Positions 5,747 to 11,392 are shown, counted from the first letter of the stretch. The stretch is DNA of 11,392 nucleotides from Akkermansia muciniphila (GCA_945873715.1 CAMCFL010000050.1:1-11392), one strand, 5' to 3'. The notes: generated by a model not told the origin, from the letters alone. A program made the numbers and translations.

Positions 5747-6868
5747 CTATTCGGCGGGAACCGGTTTCCCGAGAGCCTGGCCCAACGCGGCGAGACATCG
5801 CCGATTCTCCGATGCAGACCCCACCGAGATCCGCAGCCATTCGCCCAGACCATACCCGCCCATGGGTCGGGTGATCACGCCGAGCTTCTGCATCGCGGCG
5901 AAAACCCGCTGCCCGTCGCCGACCTTCACCAGCACGAAGTTCGCCTGGGACGGCACATAGCGGAGACCCATCCGACGGAATGCGCCCTGCAGAAAGACCA
6001 ATCCTTCCCGATTGATCACGCGGGTCCGGCCCAGGTGCTCGGCGTCGCCGAGCGCCGCCAACGCACCCGCCTGGGCGATGGAATTGATGTTGAAGGGTTC
6101 GCGGGTCTTCTCGATGGCCGCGATGACCTCCGGCGCGCCGATGCCATAACCCAGACGCATGCCGGCCAGACCGAAGATCTTGGAGAAGGTGCGCACCAAC
6201 ATGAGGTTGGGCTGCACCCCGACCCGAACCAGCGAAAGGCAATCCACCGGATCCTCCAGGTACTCGATGTACGCCTCGTCCAGCACCAGCAGCACATGCG
6301 GAGGCACCCCGGCCAGCAGCACGCTGATCTCCTCGCGCGTCGAAAGGGTTCCCGTCGGATTGTTCGGATTGGCCAGGAACAACACCCGGGTGTCCGGCGT
6401 GATCGCCCTGAGCATTGCCGGGATGTCCGCCCCCAGGTCGGCCCGCGCCGGCACGGTCACCAACTGGGCCCCGAACAGGGCGGTGACGATCGGGTAAACC
6501 GCGAAGCAATACTGCGACACCACCACCTCGGCGCCGGGTTCCAGAAAAGCGTGCCCGATCATCTCCAGCACCTCGTTGGATCCATTGCCCAGCAGGAGAT
6601 TGGGCGGTTCGACCGTCAGCTTCTCCGCCAGCGCCCTCTTGAGATGGTGAGAGCTGCCATCGGGATAGAGATGCAACTGATCCAGCACCCCGCGCATCGC
6701 CGCCACCGCTTTCGGCGATGGCCCCAACGGATTCTCATTCGAGGCGACCTTGATCACGCTGGTCGGATCCAGTCCGTGTTCGCGTGCGACCTCTTCGATC
6801 GGACGGCCGGGAACATAGACCGGCAAGGTGGCCAACTGAGGGACGTATTTCACACCGGCTTTCTGCAT
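5747..6868 (-). CDS. hisC: Histidinol-phosphate aminotransferase
   Basis: A 373-residue class I/II PLP-dependent aminotransferase catalysing imidazole-acetol phosphate + glutamate to histidinol phosphate + 2-oxoglutarate in histidine biosynthesis (cytoplasm). HisC signatures in order are SNENPLGPSP (43-52), YPDGSSHHLK (68-77, dimer-contact Y68), GNGSNEVLE (94-102), ANPNNPTGT (166-174), LDEAYIEY (196-203; D197 and Y200 contact PLP), TFSKIFGLAGMRLGYGI (227-243; Schiff-base lysine K230) and LRISVG (345-350; R346 binds substrate carboxylate/phosphate). The length is normal for HisC. The ATG at 6868 gives the MQKAGVKYVPQLATLPVYVPGRP start; no strong Shine-Dalgarno site. It lies on the same strand as the PEP-CTERM operon, 405 repeat-rich bases downstream, so it is probably transcribed separately. 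No other his gene is visible. Confidence 0.95.
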   Translation of the reverse strand: MQKAGVKYVPQLATLPVYVPGRPIEEVAREHGLDPTSVIKVASNENPLGPSPKAVAAMRGVLDQLHLYPDGSSHHLKRALAEKLTVEPPNLLLGNGSNEVLEMIGHAFLEPGAEVVVSQYCFAVYPIVTALFGAQLVTVPARADLGADIPAMLRAITPDTRVLFLANPNNPTGTLSTREEISVLLAGVPPHVLLVLDEAYIEYLEDPVDCLSLVRVGVQPNLMLVRTFSKIFGLAGMRLGYGIGAPEVIAAIEKTREPFNINSIAQAGALAALGDAEHLGRTRVINREGLVFLQGAFRRMGLRYVPSQANFVLVKVGDGQRVFAAMQKLGVITRPMGGYGLGEWLRISVGSASENRRCLAALGQALGKPVPAE

Positions 6869-6952
6869 GGGCGAACACAGTTCACCGGCGCAGCCGAAAG
6901 ATCAAAGTTTGAAGTGGGCACCGCAGCGGAGGGAACTTCGAAAGGACGACGT

Positions 6953-6977
6953 CGGAGGGACGAACTCTGCGAGTCCG
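6953..6977 (+). repeat. Dispersed 25-base motif, copy d
   Basis: This copy differs by only three bases from the copy at 1141-1165 (consensus CGGAGGRACGARYT then CYRCGAGTCCG). It lies in the 405-base non-coding gap 6869-7273, which otherwise holds two copies of a GC-rich hairpin, a 24-bp palindrome and no recognisable gene. Confidence 0.6.
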
Positions 6978-7010
6978 AAGCTCCCCGAGTCGGTCCTGGG
7001 GACTCGCCTT

Positions 7011-7038
7011 TCCCGGGACCGCGGGCGTCCTTGCCCGC
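7011..7038 (-). repeat. GC-rich hairpin repeat, inverted copy
   Basis: TCCCGGGACC followed by GCGGGC (7021-7026), loop GTCCTT, GCCCGC (7033-7038). It is the reverse-complement counterpart of 3862-3889 and forms a large inverted repeat with 7241-7268, about 200 bases away. Confidence 0.65.
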
Positions 7039-7085
7039 CTCGCTCCTCACTGCCTCCCCAGCGGCCGAAGACCGCCGCCGGTGAC

Positions 7086-7109
7086 GATCACACTTTCCAA
7101 AGTGTGATC
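7086..7109. repeat. Near-perfect 24-bp palindrome
   Basis: GATCACACTTT (7086-7096) and AAAGTGTGATC (7099-7109) are exact complements around a central CC. The short, AT-rich symmetric sequence contrasts with the GC-rich surroundings and lacks a T-tract. It could be a dimeric regulator's operator or a small hairpin. It lies about 220 bases upstream of the hisC start and about 165 bases downstream of the prepilin stop. Confidence 0.6.
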
Positions 7110-7240
7110 CAGGATCGGGCGGGACCCCGTCGCGCCGGAATCCCTCGGAGACAGGCTTTGCACCCGGTGGTTCTGGCCTGCCAGGAACGGGCGGAGCGCC
7201 CATTTCCCCCGGATCCTGGAGGGCGCCTGCTTCTGGTCTG

Positions 7241-7268
7241 GCGGGCGGGGACGCCCGCGGCCCCGGGA
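7241..7268 (+). repeat. GC-rich hairpin repeat just after the prepilin operon
   Basis: GCGGGCG (7241-7247), loop GGGA, CGCCCGC (7252-7258), then GGCCCCGGGA. It begins 5 bases beyond the stop codon of the minus-strand prepilin gene (stop 7276-7274), with the stem itself 15 bases beyond. It matches 3862-3889 with only a few differences. It likely ends or protects the operon transcript, although no T-tract is present. Confidence 0.65.
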
Positions 7269-7273
7269 TCGGG

Positions 7274-8053
7274 TCAGGGCACCACGCGGGCCGATTCGAG
7301 CCGCCCGATCCGGTGGCCTGGAAGGCGGGGGTCGAGGGAGCCGGCCAGCGGGCGTTCGGCGGCCACATGGCCATCAGCGAAGGTCGCCTGCGCGCGCAGG
7401 GCATGGCGGAAATGGATGGTGGCTTCGAGGCGATTGGTTCCGAAGTAGTAGAACTCTTCGAGCATCGGATTCTCGGGCGAGGCGGGCTCCTGGAAATCAT
7501 TCACCTGCGCTGCGTCGACCAGCACCGCCAGACCGGACGGATCCCGGACCTGGGACAGGGAGACCGGCGTGCGATCCCGCGGTCCCATCAACAGGTTGTA
7601 GGCGTAGCCGAAGGCCGCGCCCCGCGCCTTGGACTTGAAGCGGGTTCCCAGCCGATCCAAGGACGGACAGACCTCGACGCCGCGTCCGCCGAGGTAAGGC
7701 CAAAGGACTCCCTGGGTGACATCAAACCGCCGCTCGCCCTCCTGGCCGTCCTGCAACCATCCGAACCAATATCGCCATCCATCGTCCCGACGCGCCACCC
7801 GCTCCGGGAAGGCGCGGTCCGAATGATCATCCCAGTACACGCGAGCGGCGAGGCCCAGTTGCCGCAGGTTGCTGACGCATCGGCTTCCCAACGCCGCCTG
7901 ACGTCCGCGGGCCAACCCGGGGACCATCAGGCCTGCCAACAGCCCAATCACCGCCAGCACCACCAACAACTCCACGAGGGTGAATGCCGCGTCCCTGGCG
8001 TCGTGTAGGCCGCCTGTCCCCAGGCGGCGGGCCCTGCTTCTCCCGAAGTTCAT
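7274..8053 (-). CDS. Type IV prepilin-like protein with H-X9-DG motif
   Basis: A 259-residue pseudopilin-like protein. The leader ends DARDAA23, then F24-T-L-V-E28 and a hydrophobic helix (24-46) ending in GLARGRQAA. The cleavage site is A|F, as in the other prepilin of the window. CVSNLRQLGLAARVYWDDH (59-77) is a typical family segment. The C-terminal H-X9-DG signature is complete: H217, nine residues, D227-G228 (TFADGHV). The ATG at 8053 is well supported because it overlaps the stop of the upstream gene as ATGA (8053-8050). An upstream in-frame start at 8164 would run through that gene. Leader residues 9-17 (RRLGTGGLH) are encoded by a dispersed palindrome. It is the fourth gene of a four-gene operon. 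Confidence 0.9.
   Translation of the reverse strand: MNFGRSRARRLGTGGLHDARDAAFTLVELLVVLAVIGLLAGLMVPGLARGRQAALGSRCVSNLRQLGLAARVYWDDHSDRAFPERVARRDDGWRYWFGWLQDGQEGERRFDVTQGVLWPYLGGRGVEVCPSLDRLGTRFKSKARGAAFGYAYNLLMGPRDRTPVSLSQVRDPSGLAVLVDAAQVNDFQEPASPENPMLEEFYYFGTNRLEATIHFRHALRAQATFADGHVAAERPLAGSLDPRLPGHRIGRLESARVVP
8004..8029. repeat. Dispersed palindrome embedded in a coding leader
   Basis: TGTAGGCCGCCTG (8004-8016), loop TCCC, CAGGCGGCG (8021-8029). It matches the first hairpin of 1257-1282 and the second of 10969-10994, including the flanking TGTAGG. Here it lies wholly inside the prepilin gene and encodes leader residues 9-17 in frame. Confidence 0.8.
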
Positions 8054-9063
8054 GGCAGGAAAGCCTCCACCCGATAGTAACGCTGCGGTGCGAGCAGCTT
8101 GGTCAGGTCTTCCAACACCAACTCCCCTCCCGTGCCGTCCGTAGGCGTGCCCAGATCGTCCCACTCCTTCAGGTCGCCACTCGCCCTCAGCTGATAACGC
8201 CAGCCCCGCCTGGACCAGAAAACCACCCGGCGCTGCATGTCGTTCCCCTCGTATCGGAGTCGGTCCACCGCCGGCCCGGGCCCGCTCCAGCGCAGCTGAT
8301 CGATCCGCCCCGTGGCAAGAACCGATCCGGCGTACAACGGATCCTGTCCGGCGTCGCTGTAACTATGGATGGAAAGCGCATCGACGCGGAACCCCGTGAA
8401 GTTCCGGGGCAACACCACGGGAGCGAGTGGTGCCGCCGCCTCTCCGTCGATCGTCATCTGGATCCGCAAGGTCCGGTTGGTCGCGGTATAGCCCAGTTCG
8501 AACCCATATCGCACCCCGGTCTCCAGCACCCGATAGGTATCGCTATAGCCCCACGGCAACCGTCCGTCCGCCGGCACCACCGCCGGGGACAACGACGCGG
8601 AGATGGCACCGTCCGGCTGCGTCCCGAACCACGACCATTCGACGAGATTGCGCGAGCGCAGGAACACTCCGCGCTGGAAGTCCGGGGCAGTGGCATCGGC
8701 CAACCGGATCAAGCCGAGCGCGATCTGAAACGTCCCAGGCTTGCCGGGGTGTATGCCGACGGCGTGCTCCGACAGTTCCAAGTCGAATCCGAAGGTGAAG
8801 TCATCGGCCGCGGTCACCACGGAGGGCAACCGACGATGGAAATAGCTGTTCGTCCGGGAAGAGTCCCAAGTCACCGCGAGCGATTGACCAGCGGGATCCC
8901 ACTGGAACAGGGAGGCATCGCCGGCGATCGCCCAACCGGACACGAGCGGATCGGAGGCGAAGTCCTCGGTGAATCCCTCCCGCGCCTGAAGGGTTGCCCC
9001 CTCGAGCGCGGCCCACAGGCCGAGGACGGCACCTCCAACCCGCATGACAGTCCGGAGGTTCAT
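8050..9063 (-). CDS. Secreted concanavalin-like protein with C-terminal YRV-type domain
   Basis: A 337-residue exported protein. Residues 1-27 form a signal peptide (MNLRTVMRVG, hydrophobic core, cleavage near TLQA). Residues about 30-265 form a beta-rich domain starting FTEDFASDPLVSGWAIAGDA, with VTWDSSRTNSYFHRRLP (64-80) and DDFTFGFDLELSEHAVGI (87-104); this resembles a LamG/concanavalin A-like lectin fold seen in surface proteins of related phyla. Residues about 268-337 resemble a C-terminal module common in verrucomicrobial secreted proteins: YQLRASGDLKEWDDLGTP, then G-T-G-G, then QRYYRVEAFLP. The true start is the ATG at 9063, which overlaps the stop of the upstream gene (ATGA, 9063-9060). 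Its own stop overlaps the prepilin start. The ligand is unknown, and no catalytic residues are evident. Confidence 0.82.
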   Translation of the reverse strand: MNLRTVMRVGGAVLGLWAALEGATLQAREGFTEDFASDPLVSGWAIAGDASLFQWDPAGQSLAVTWDSSRTNSYFHRRLPSVVTAADDFTFGFDLELSEHAVGIHPGKPGTFQIALGLIRLADATAPDFQRGVFLRSRNLVEWSWFGTQPDGAISASLSPAVVPADGRLPWGYSDTYRVLETGVRYGFELGYTATNRTLRIQMTIDGEAAAPLAPVVLPRNFTGFRVDALSIHSYSDAGQDPLYAGSVLATGRIDQLRWSGPGPAVDRLRYEGNDMQRRVVFWSRRGWRYQLRASGDLKEWDDLGTPTDGTGGELVLEDLTKLLAPQRYYRVEAFLP

Positions 9064-9485
9064 GCGTCCTTCAGGCTTGCCTGCTCCAGCACCTCGGCTC
9101 GCGGCCGACCTTCGGCGTCGAATGGGCAATGCCGGCAACCGCTCCCACAGCAGTAGCCGCGGCGAAGATGATAGTCCGCCGTGAACACGAAGCGCCCGTC
9201 CTCCGTGAAGTAGAATTCCCCGGCACGCGCCTTGGGAATCCACTTCTCGGCCCGGCGCGCTTCCGCCACGCACCGGTGACAGATGCACGTGCGACCGCGC
9301 TCCCCGGACGGTACGCGGCGCAGCAGGGAATCCGGCATCTCGACGCGCATGCACCAACAAGGGCCCTTGTAGGGGGCGTCGGTGGTCATCTGGCAGGCAT
9401 TCGAGCCGCCGCACAGGGGACAGGACGTCCCCTCGCGCGGCGCCGCGGCCGAAGCACACCCGCAATTCCCGCCGCAGGAGCTCAT
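9060..9485 (-). CDS. Cys_rich_CWC / DUF5522 fusion protein
   Basis: A 141-residue cytoplasmic protein with 15 cysteines. It starts MSSCGGNCGC. The first domain (about 20-78) matches the Cys_rich_CWC pattern: CPLCGGSNACQ (22-32), GPCWCMRV (41-48; the CWC core) and TCICHRCVAEA (66-76). The second domain (about 88-125) matches DUF5522: FYFTEDGRFVFTADYHLRRG, then YCCGSGCRHCPFDA (111-124). The cysteine pairs suggest metal binding (zinc or an iron-sulfur cluster); the function is unknown in both families. The ATG at 9485 overlaps the PEP-CTERM stop (ATGA, 9485-9482). The gene is sandwiched between two exported proteins in the operon although it has no signal peptide. Confidence 0.88.
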   Translation of the reverse strand: MSSCGGNCGCASAAAPREGTSCPLCGGSNACQMTTDAPYKGPCWCMRVEMPDSLLRRVPSGERGRTCICHRCVAEARRAEKWIPKARAGEFYFTEDGRFVFTADYHLRRGYCCGSGCRHCPFDAEGRPRAEVLEQASLKDA

Positions 9486-10366
9486 CGTTGGGAAGAACGG
9501 AATCCGCCCCGGCGCGTCCATCCGACCAGTGCCAGCGAACCGATCCCCAGCAGCACCCAGGTCGAGGCCTCGGGAACGGGCCTCACCGTCGACACCCCGT
9601 CGAGCAGCACCTGGCCGGACAGCACCTCGATCCGGACGTATCCAACGGAATCCAGAACGACGGGGGAACCGACTCCATCGCGAGCCCACGCGAGCGAGAA
9701 TCCGGCACCGCCACCGCTGCCACCGTACGCCGCCCGGATCCCGGTGTAGCCCAACCCGGAGAAGCTCGCCGGGGTCAGGGACGGATCCACCGGCACGGTG
9801 AAATCCCCGGCACCGTCCGTGGGGAACATCGCGTCGAGGATCGGAGACAGGGAACCGTCGAGGGTGAAGTACTGAAGTCCGTCGGTGCTGACCGACACAC
9901 GGGCTTCGGCCTGACCGCCGCGATAGAGGGATCCGTCGGTGATGCCCCCGCCCGAGTAGTCACCATTCGTGATGACGAAACCCGCGGCGCCGAATACGAG
10001 GAAGTCGATGCCGTAGGGGTTCAACGCATCGCGACGGACGGGGGTATCGAGGCGAACCTCGACCACGCCCACGGTTCCCACCGAGAGGACCTGTTCGATG
10101 AGGTAGGGAGCGCTGAATGGATCCACTGGACCGCCGAACAAACCCGGGGTCACCCGGCTGGGTTCCCCGAGGATCGATGCCGGGGTGGTGTAACCGGCGC
10201 CGGTGCCAAACTCGGTGGCGAAACCGGTCCCGGATTCGTAGCGCTTCACCTCCACGGCATACTGGCCGAGGACGGATCCGGCCGAGGCCAGCAGCACGAC
10301 AGACGACACCACACCGACCGCGAACCCATTGCGGGTCCGGCCACCACTGCAGACAGACTTCTTCAT
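9482..10366 (-). CDS. PEP-CTERM surface protein, first gene of the B12-riboswitch operon
   Basis: A 294-residue protein. The N-terminal signal peptide has MKKSVCSGGRTR, a hydrophobic core (14-30) and probable cleavage near SVLGQ35. The beta-rich body includes TPASILGEPSRVTPG (61-75), QVLSVGTVGVVEVRLDTPV (92-110), YGIDFLVFGAAGF (118-130) and ARVSVSTDGLQYFTL (155-169). That order (SLG-like strand, DF-V-F-G, VSxDG) is seen in cell-surface proteins of planctomycetes, Verrucomicrobia and, more remotely, Bacteroidetes. The C-terminal sorting signal is V264-P-E-A-S, a hydrophobic helix (269-283) and basic RRGGFR, for exosortase processing. GGAG (10377-10374) lies 7 bases before the ATG, the best Shine-Dalgarno site in the window. 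Upstream lie a cobalamin riboswitch and a terminator. Confidence 0.9.
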   Translation of the reverse strand: MKKSVCSGGRTRNGFAVGVVSSVVLLASAGSVLGQYAVEVKRYESGTGFATEFGTGAGYTTPASILGEPSRVTPGLFGGPVDPFSAPYLIEQVLSVGTVGVVEVRLDTPVRRDALNPYGIDFLVFGAAGFVITNGDYSGGGITDGSLYRGGQAEARVSVSTDGLQYFTLDGSLSPILDAMFPTDGAGDFTVPVDPSLTPASFSGLGYTGIRAAYGGSGGGAGFSLAWARDGVGSPVVLDSVGYVRIEVLSGQVLLDGVSTVRPVPEASTWVLLGIGSLALVGWTRRGGFRSSQR

Positions 10367-10373
10367 GAACGAT

Positions 10374-10377
10374 CTCC
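10374..10377 (-). promoter_or_regulatory. Shine-Dalgarno site of the PEP-CTERM operon
   Basis: GGAG on the minus strand, 7 bases before the ATG at 10366. It fixes the start of the operon's first gene. Most other genes here have no such site. Confidence 0.7.
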
Positions 10378-10488
10378 GAGTTCCCCCGCGCCCCGGTCAG
10401 AGTCGGAGCGCGTATTCCTGAATCAGGAGACCAGTCCGGAAACGAAAACCCATGGCAGGCCGCCCCGGTTCACGCCGGAGATGCCCAC

Positions 10489-10526
10489 AAAAAAGCCTTC
10501 ATCCCCGGCAGTGTGAGAATGAAGGC
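10489..10526 (-). terminator. Intrinsic terminator between B12 aptamer and operon
   Basis: On the minus strand GCCTTCAT (10526-10519), a 16-base loop, ATGAAGGC (10502-10495) and TTTTTT (10494-10489) form an 8-bp hairpin followed directly by a U-tract. It lies about 125 bases after the riboswitch aptamer and 122 bases before the PEP-CTERM start, where an expression platform is expected. A possible competing pairing is AGGATGAGG (10578-10570) with CTTCATTCT in the 5' arm (9 pairs, two of them G-U), which could act as an antiterminator. That pairing is only a suggestion. Confidence 0.8.
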
Positions 10527-10650
10527 AGCAAAATCTCGCATGCCCGGACGCAACACGCGCCGGGCCTGGCCTCATCCTTCGCTTTGCCGGCGAAGTGGGA
10601 CCGATCGCGGGCCACGTTTTTTCCAAGGCTCCGCTCTCGATCCTGACGAG

Positions 10651-10812
10651 CACCTTCGGCGCGATATCCGGACTCCGGGTTTCAAACCTCGCTCCCGCCT
10701 TCCCACACCGGCGAACCGATGCAGTGGCTGTCTCATGACGTGGGAGTCTGTAACCCGATACCGTGGCGGAACCGTCCCCGAATCTCACGGGGTTCCCGCT
10801 ACTCCGATGGTG
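10651..10812 (-). promoter_or_regulatory. Cobalamin (B12) riboswitch aptamer
   Basis: Minus-strand reading shows the conserved blocks of the cobalamin element in order. First is CACCATCGG (10812-10804), which pairs with CCGAAGGTG (10659-10651; 8 of 9 pairs) as the closing stem. Then come GCGGGAACCCCGTGAGATTC (10799-10780), GGGGACGG, and CCGCCACGGTA (10769-10759). Next are GCCACTGCATCGG (10728-10716) and GTGTGGGAAGGCGGG (10708-10694), the L5/P6 region of the family (E. coli btuB has CACTGCCATTCGGTGGGAAG). Last is a diverged B12 box, GAGTCCGGATATCGCGCC (10675-10658; consensus AGTCAGGAGACCTGCC). The first arm may extend further upstream. With the downstream terminator this predicts that B12 switches the PEP-CTERM operon off. 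No other riboswitch-controlled gene lies between it and the operon. Confidence 0.88.
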
Positions 10813-10930
10813 TCTGACATGTGGCCGCACCCAAGGGGCGCAGCCGTACAAAGAACACGTTCAGTTGGAGGCCGCACCGCTCCGTTTGCAACCGGATTTT
10901 CAGACCCGTTCGACCGGGGGAATCGATCGT

Positions 10931-10996
10931 TTGTAGGCCCGCTGCCCCCAGCGGGCGCATCTCTCCATCGCCGCCTGAGGGCAGGCGGCCTACATC
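10931..10996. repeat. Two-hairpin composite element, inverted copy of 1257-1316
   Basis: GCCCGCTG (10937-10944), loop CCCC, CAGCGGGC (10949-10956), then GCCGCCTG (10970-10977), loop AGGG, CAGGCGGC (10982-10989), ending CCTACATC. Read on the minus strand it matches 1257-1316 in order, spacing and flanks (GATGTAGG at one end, CCTACAA or CCTGCAA at the other). It abuts the stop codon of the DUF2071 gene (10997-10995). The remaining bases of the 10367-10994 gap (10813-10930) probably contain the riboswitch promoter, but I cannot identify -35/-10 boxes with confidence. Confidence 0.85.
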
Positions 10997-11392
10997 AACC
11001 CACCTGAGTCAACCACCAGGCCTGCACGTCGAGCGATCGCGCAAACAGGAGATGCTCCGGCACCGACGGCAAATTGATCCCCAGCAACCCGGTCATCCGA
11101 CAGACTTCCAGATCCGCCTCGGCAGCCTGCAGAGGCCACGGCGCATGGGCGATGTCCCCGCGATACAACCTTCCCTGCGCATCGGCGGCGAAGAGGCAGT
11201 ACCGTTCCGTCAGCCAATGTTCGAGGGTTCCCGGCCGGGCCGAAAACACCGGCCCCACCGGACGGTATCGTCCGCGCAGTTCCGCCGGCACGACGCCCCG
11301 ATGCGTCCGCTGGCTCGCGTAACGGACACTCCCATCGGCGGCCACGTCGCATCGCATGGCGGCATCGAAGTAAGGGAGATGAAAGGTGGCCC
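10995..11392 (-). CDS. DUF2071 (YqjF-like) protein, N-terminus outside the window
   Basis: The frame is open from the right edge to TGA at 10997-10995, giving 131 C-terminal residues. It begins ATFHLPYFDAAM, the F-x-LPYF-x-A-x-M element of the DUF2071/YqjF family. It continues with RYRPVGPVFSARPGTLEHWL, then TERYCLFAADAQGRLYRGDI, then AHAPWPLQAAEADL and the final LDVQAWWLTQVG. The PGTLE-x-WLTERYCL and H-x-PWPLQ-AEA segments are the family hallmarks. Family members are cytoplasmic, about 230-250 residues long, and of unknown biochemical role. The overlapping frame at 10990-11352 is a shadow. The stop codon touches the two-hairpin repeat. The gene is codirectional with the B12-controlled operon, but the gap between them makes cotranscription unlikely. 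Confidence 0.9.
   Translation of the reverse strand, partial: ATFHLPYFDAAMRCDVAADGSVRYASQRTHRGVVPAELRGRYRPVGPVFSARPGTLEHWLTERYCLFAADAQGRLYRGDIAHAPWPLQAAEADLEVCRMTGLLGINLPSVPEHLLFARSLDVQAWWLTQVG

Noticed and set aside
9064..9465. N-terminal extension of the secreted protein to 9465
   Set aside because: It would overlap the Cys_rich_CWC-DUF5522 gene throughout and hide the signal peptide that starts at 9063.
10423..10851. 142-residue minus-strand frame between DUF2071 and the PEP-CTERM gene
   Set aside because: It coincides with the cobalamin riboswitch and terminator, has no protein-like pattern and no ribosome binding site; the openness reflects GC-rich composition.
10853..10862. GAACGTGTTC, resembling a LexA/SOS box
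   Set aside because: The GAAC and GTTC half-sites are 2 bases apart, not the 4 of the known GAAC-N4-GTTC box, and nearby genes are unrelated to DNA repair.
1232..10996. Possible CRISPR array, because many short repeats are present
   Set aside because: The repeats are palindromic, scattered and unevenly spaced, with no regular repeat-spacer series and no cas gene.
10990..11352. 120-residue minus-strand frame overlapping DUF2071
   Set aside because: The neighbouring frame carries the DUF2071 hallmarks (PGTLEHWLTERYCL) and stays open to the window edge.

Overview
The window is GC-rich bacterial DNA that most resembles a Verrucomicrobiota genome of the Limisphaerales/Pedosphaera type. The reasons are two type IV prepilin-like proteins with FTL(I/V)ELLVV leaders and C-terminal H-x-D signatures, a PEP-CTERM surface protein, a Tat-exported Gfo/Idh/MocA oxidoreductase with a CQKPLTH motif, few Shine-Dalgarno sites, and intergenic spaces full of palindromic repeats. 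The taxonomic call is inference.

Left half (1-5550). The end of an unidentified gene (1-194, +) converges on an OmpR/PhoB-type response regulator (1022 to 336, -). Divergent from the regulator are a prepilin-like protein (1407-2168, +) and a Tat-signal Gfo/Idh/MocA oxidoreductase (2483-3796, +). An AhpC-type 2-Cys peroxiredoxin (4525 to 3920, -) converges on the oxidoreductase. A GNAT acetyltransferase (4893-5399, +) overlaps tail to tail a 55-residue single-pass membrane protein (5547 to 5380, -). Nearly every gap here contains hairpins or inverted repeats.

Right half (5551-11392). hisC (6868 to 5747, -) lies downstream of a compact four-gene minus-strand operon: PEP-CTERM surface protein (10366 to 9482), Cys_rich_CWC-DUF5522 fusion (9485 to 9060), secreted concanavalin-like protein (9063 to 8050) and prepilin-like protein (8053 to 7274). 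All three junctions are 4-base ATGA stop/start overlaps, so the genes are probably translationally coupled. The last gene is a DUF2071/YqjF-type protein (-, N-terminus beyond the right edge).

The most interesting feature is in the 628-base gap before the operon. On the minus strand I read a cobalamin (B12) riboswitch aptamer (about 10812 to 10651), followed by an intrinsic terminator (10526 to 10489) and then the Shine-Dalgarno site of the PEP-CTERM gene. The surface-protein operon is therefore probably repressed by B12. None of its genes is a recognised corrinoid synthesis or transport gene, so it is a candidate for a poorly described B12-responsive surface system.

At least four families of short dispersed palindromes recur across the window. 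One copy has become part of the coding sequence of a prepilin leader.
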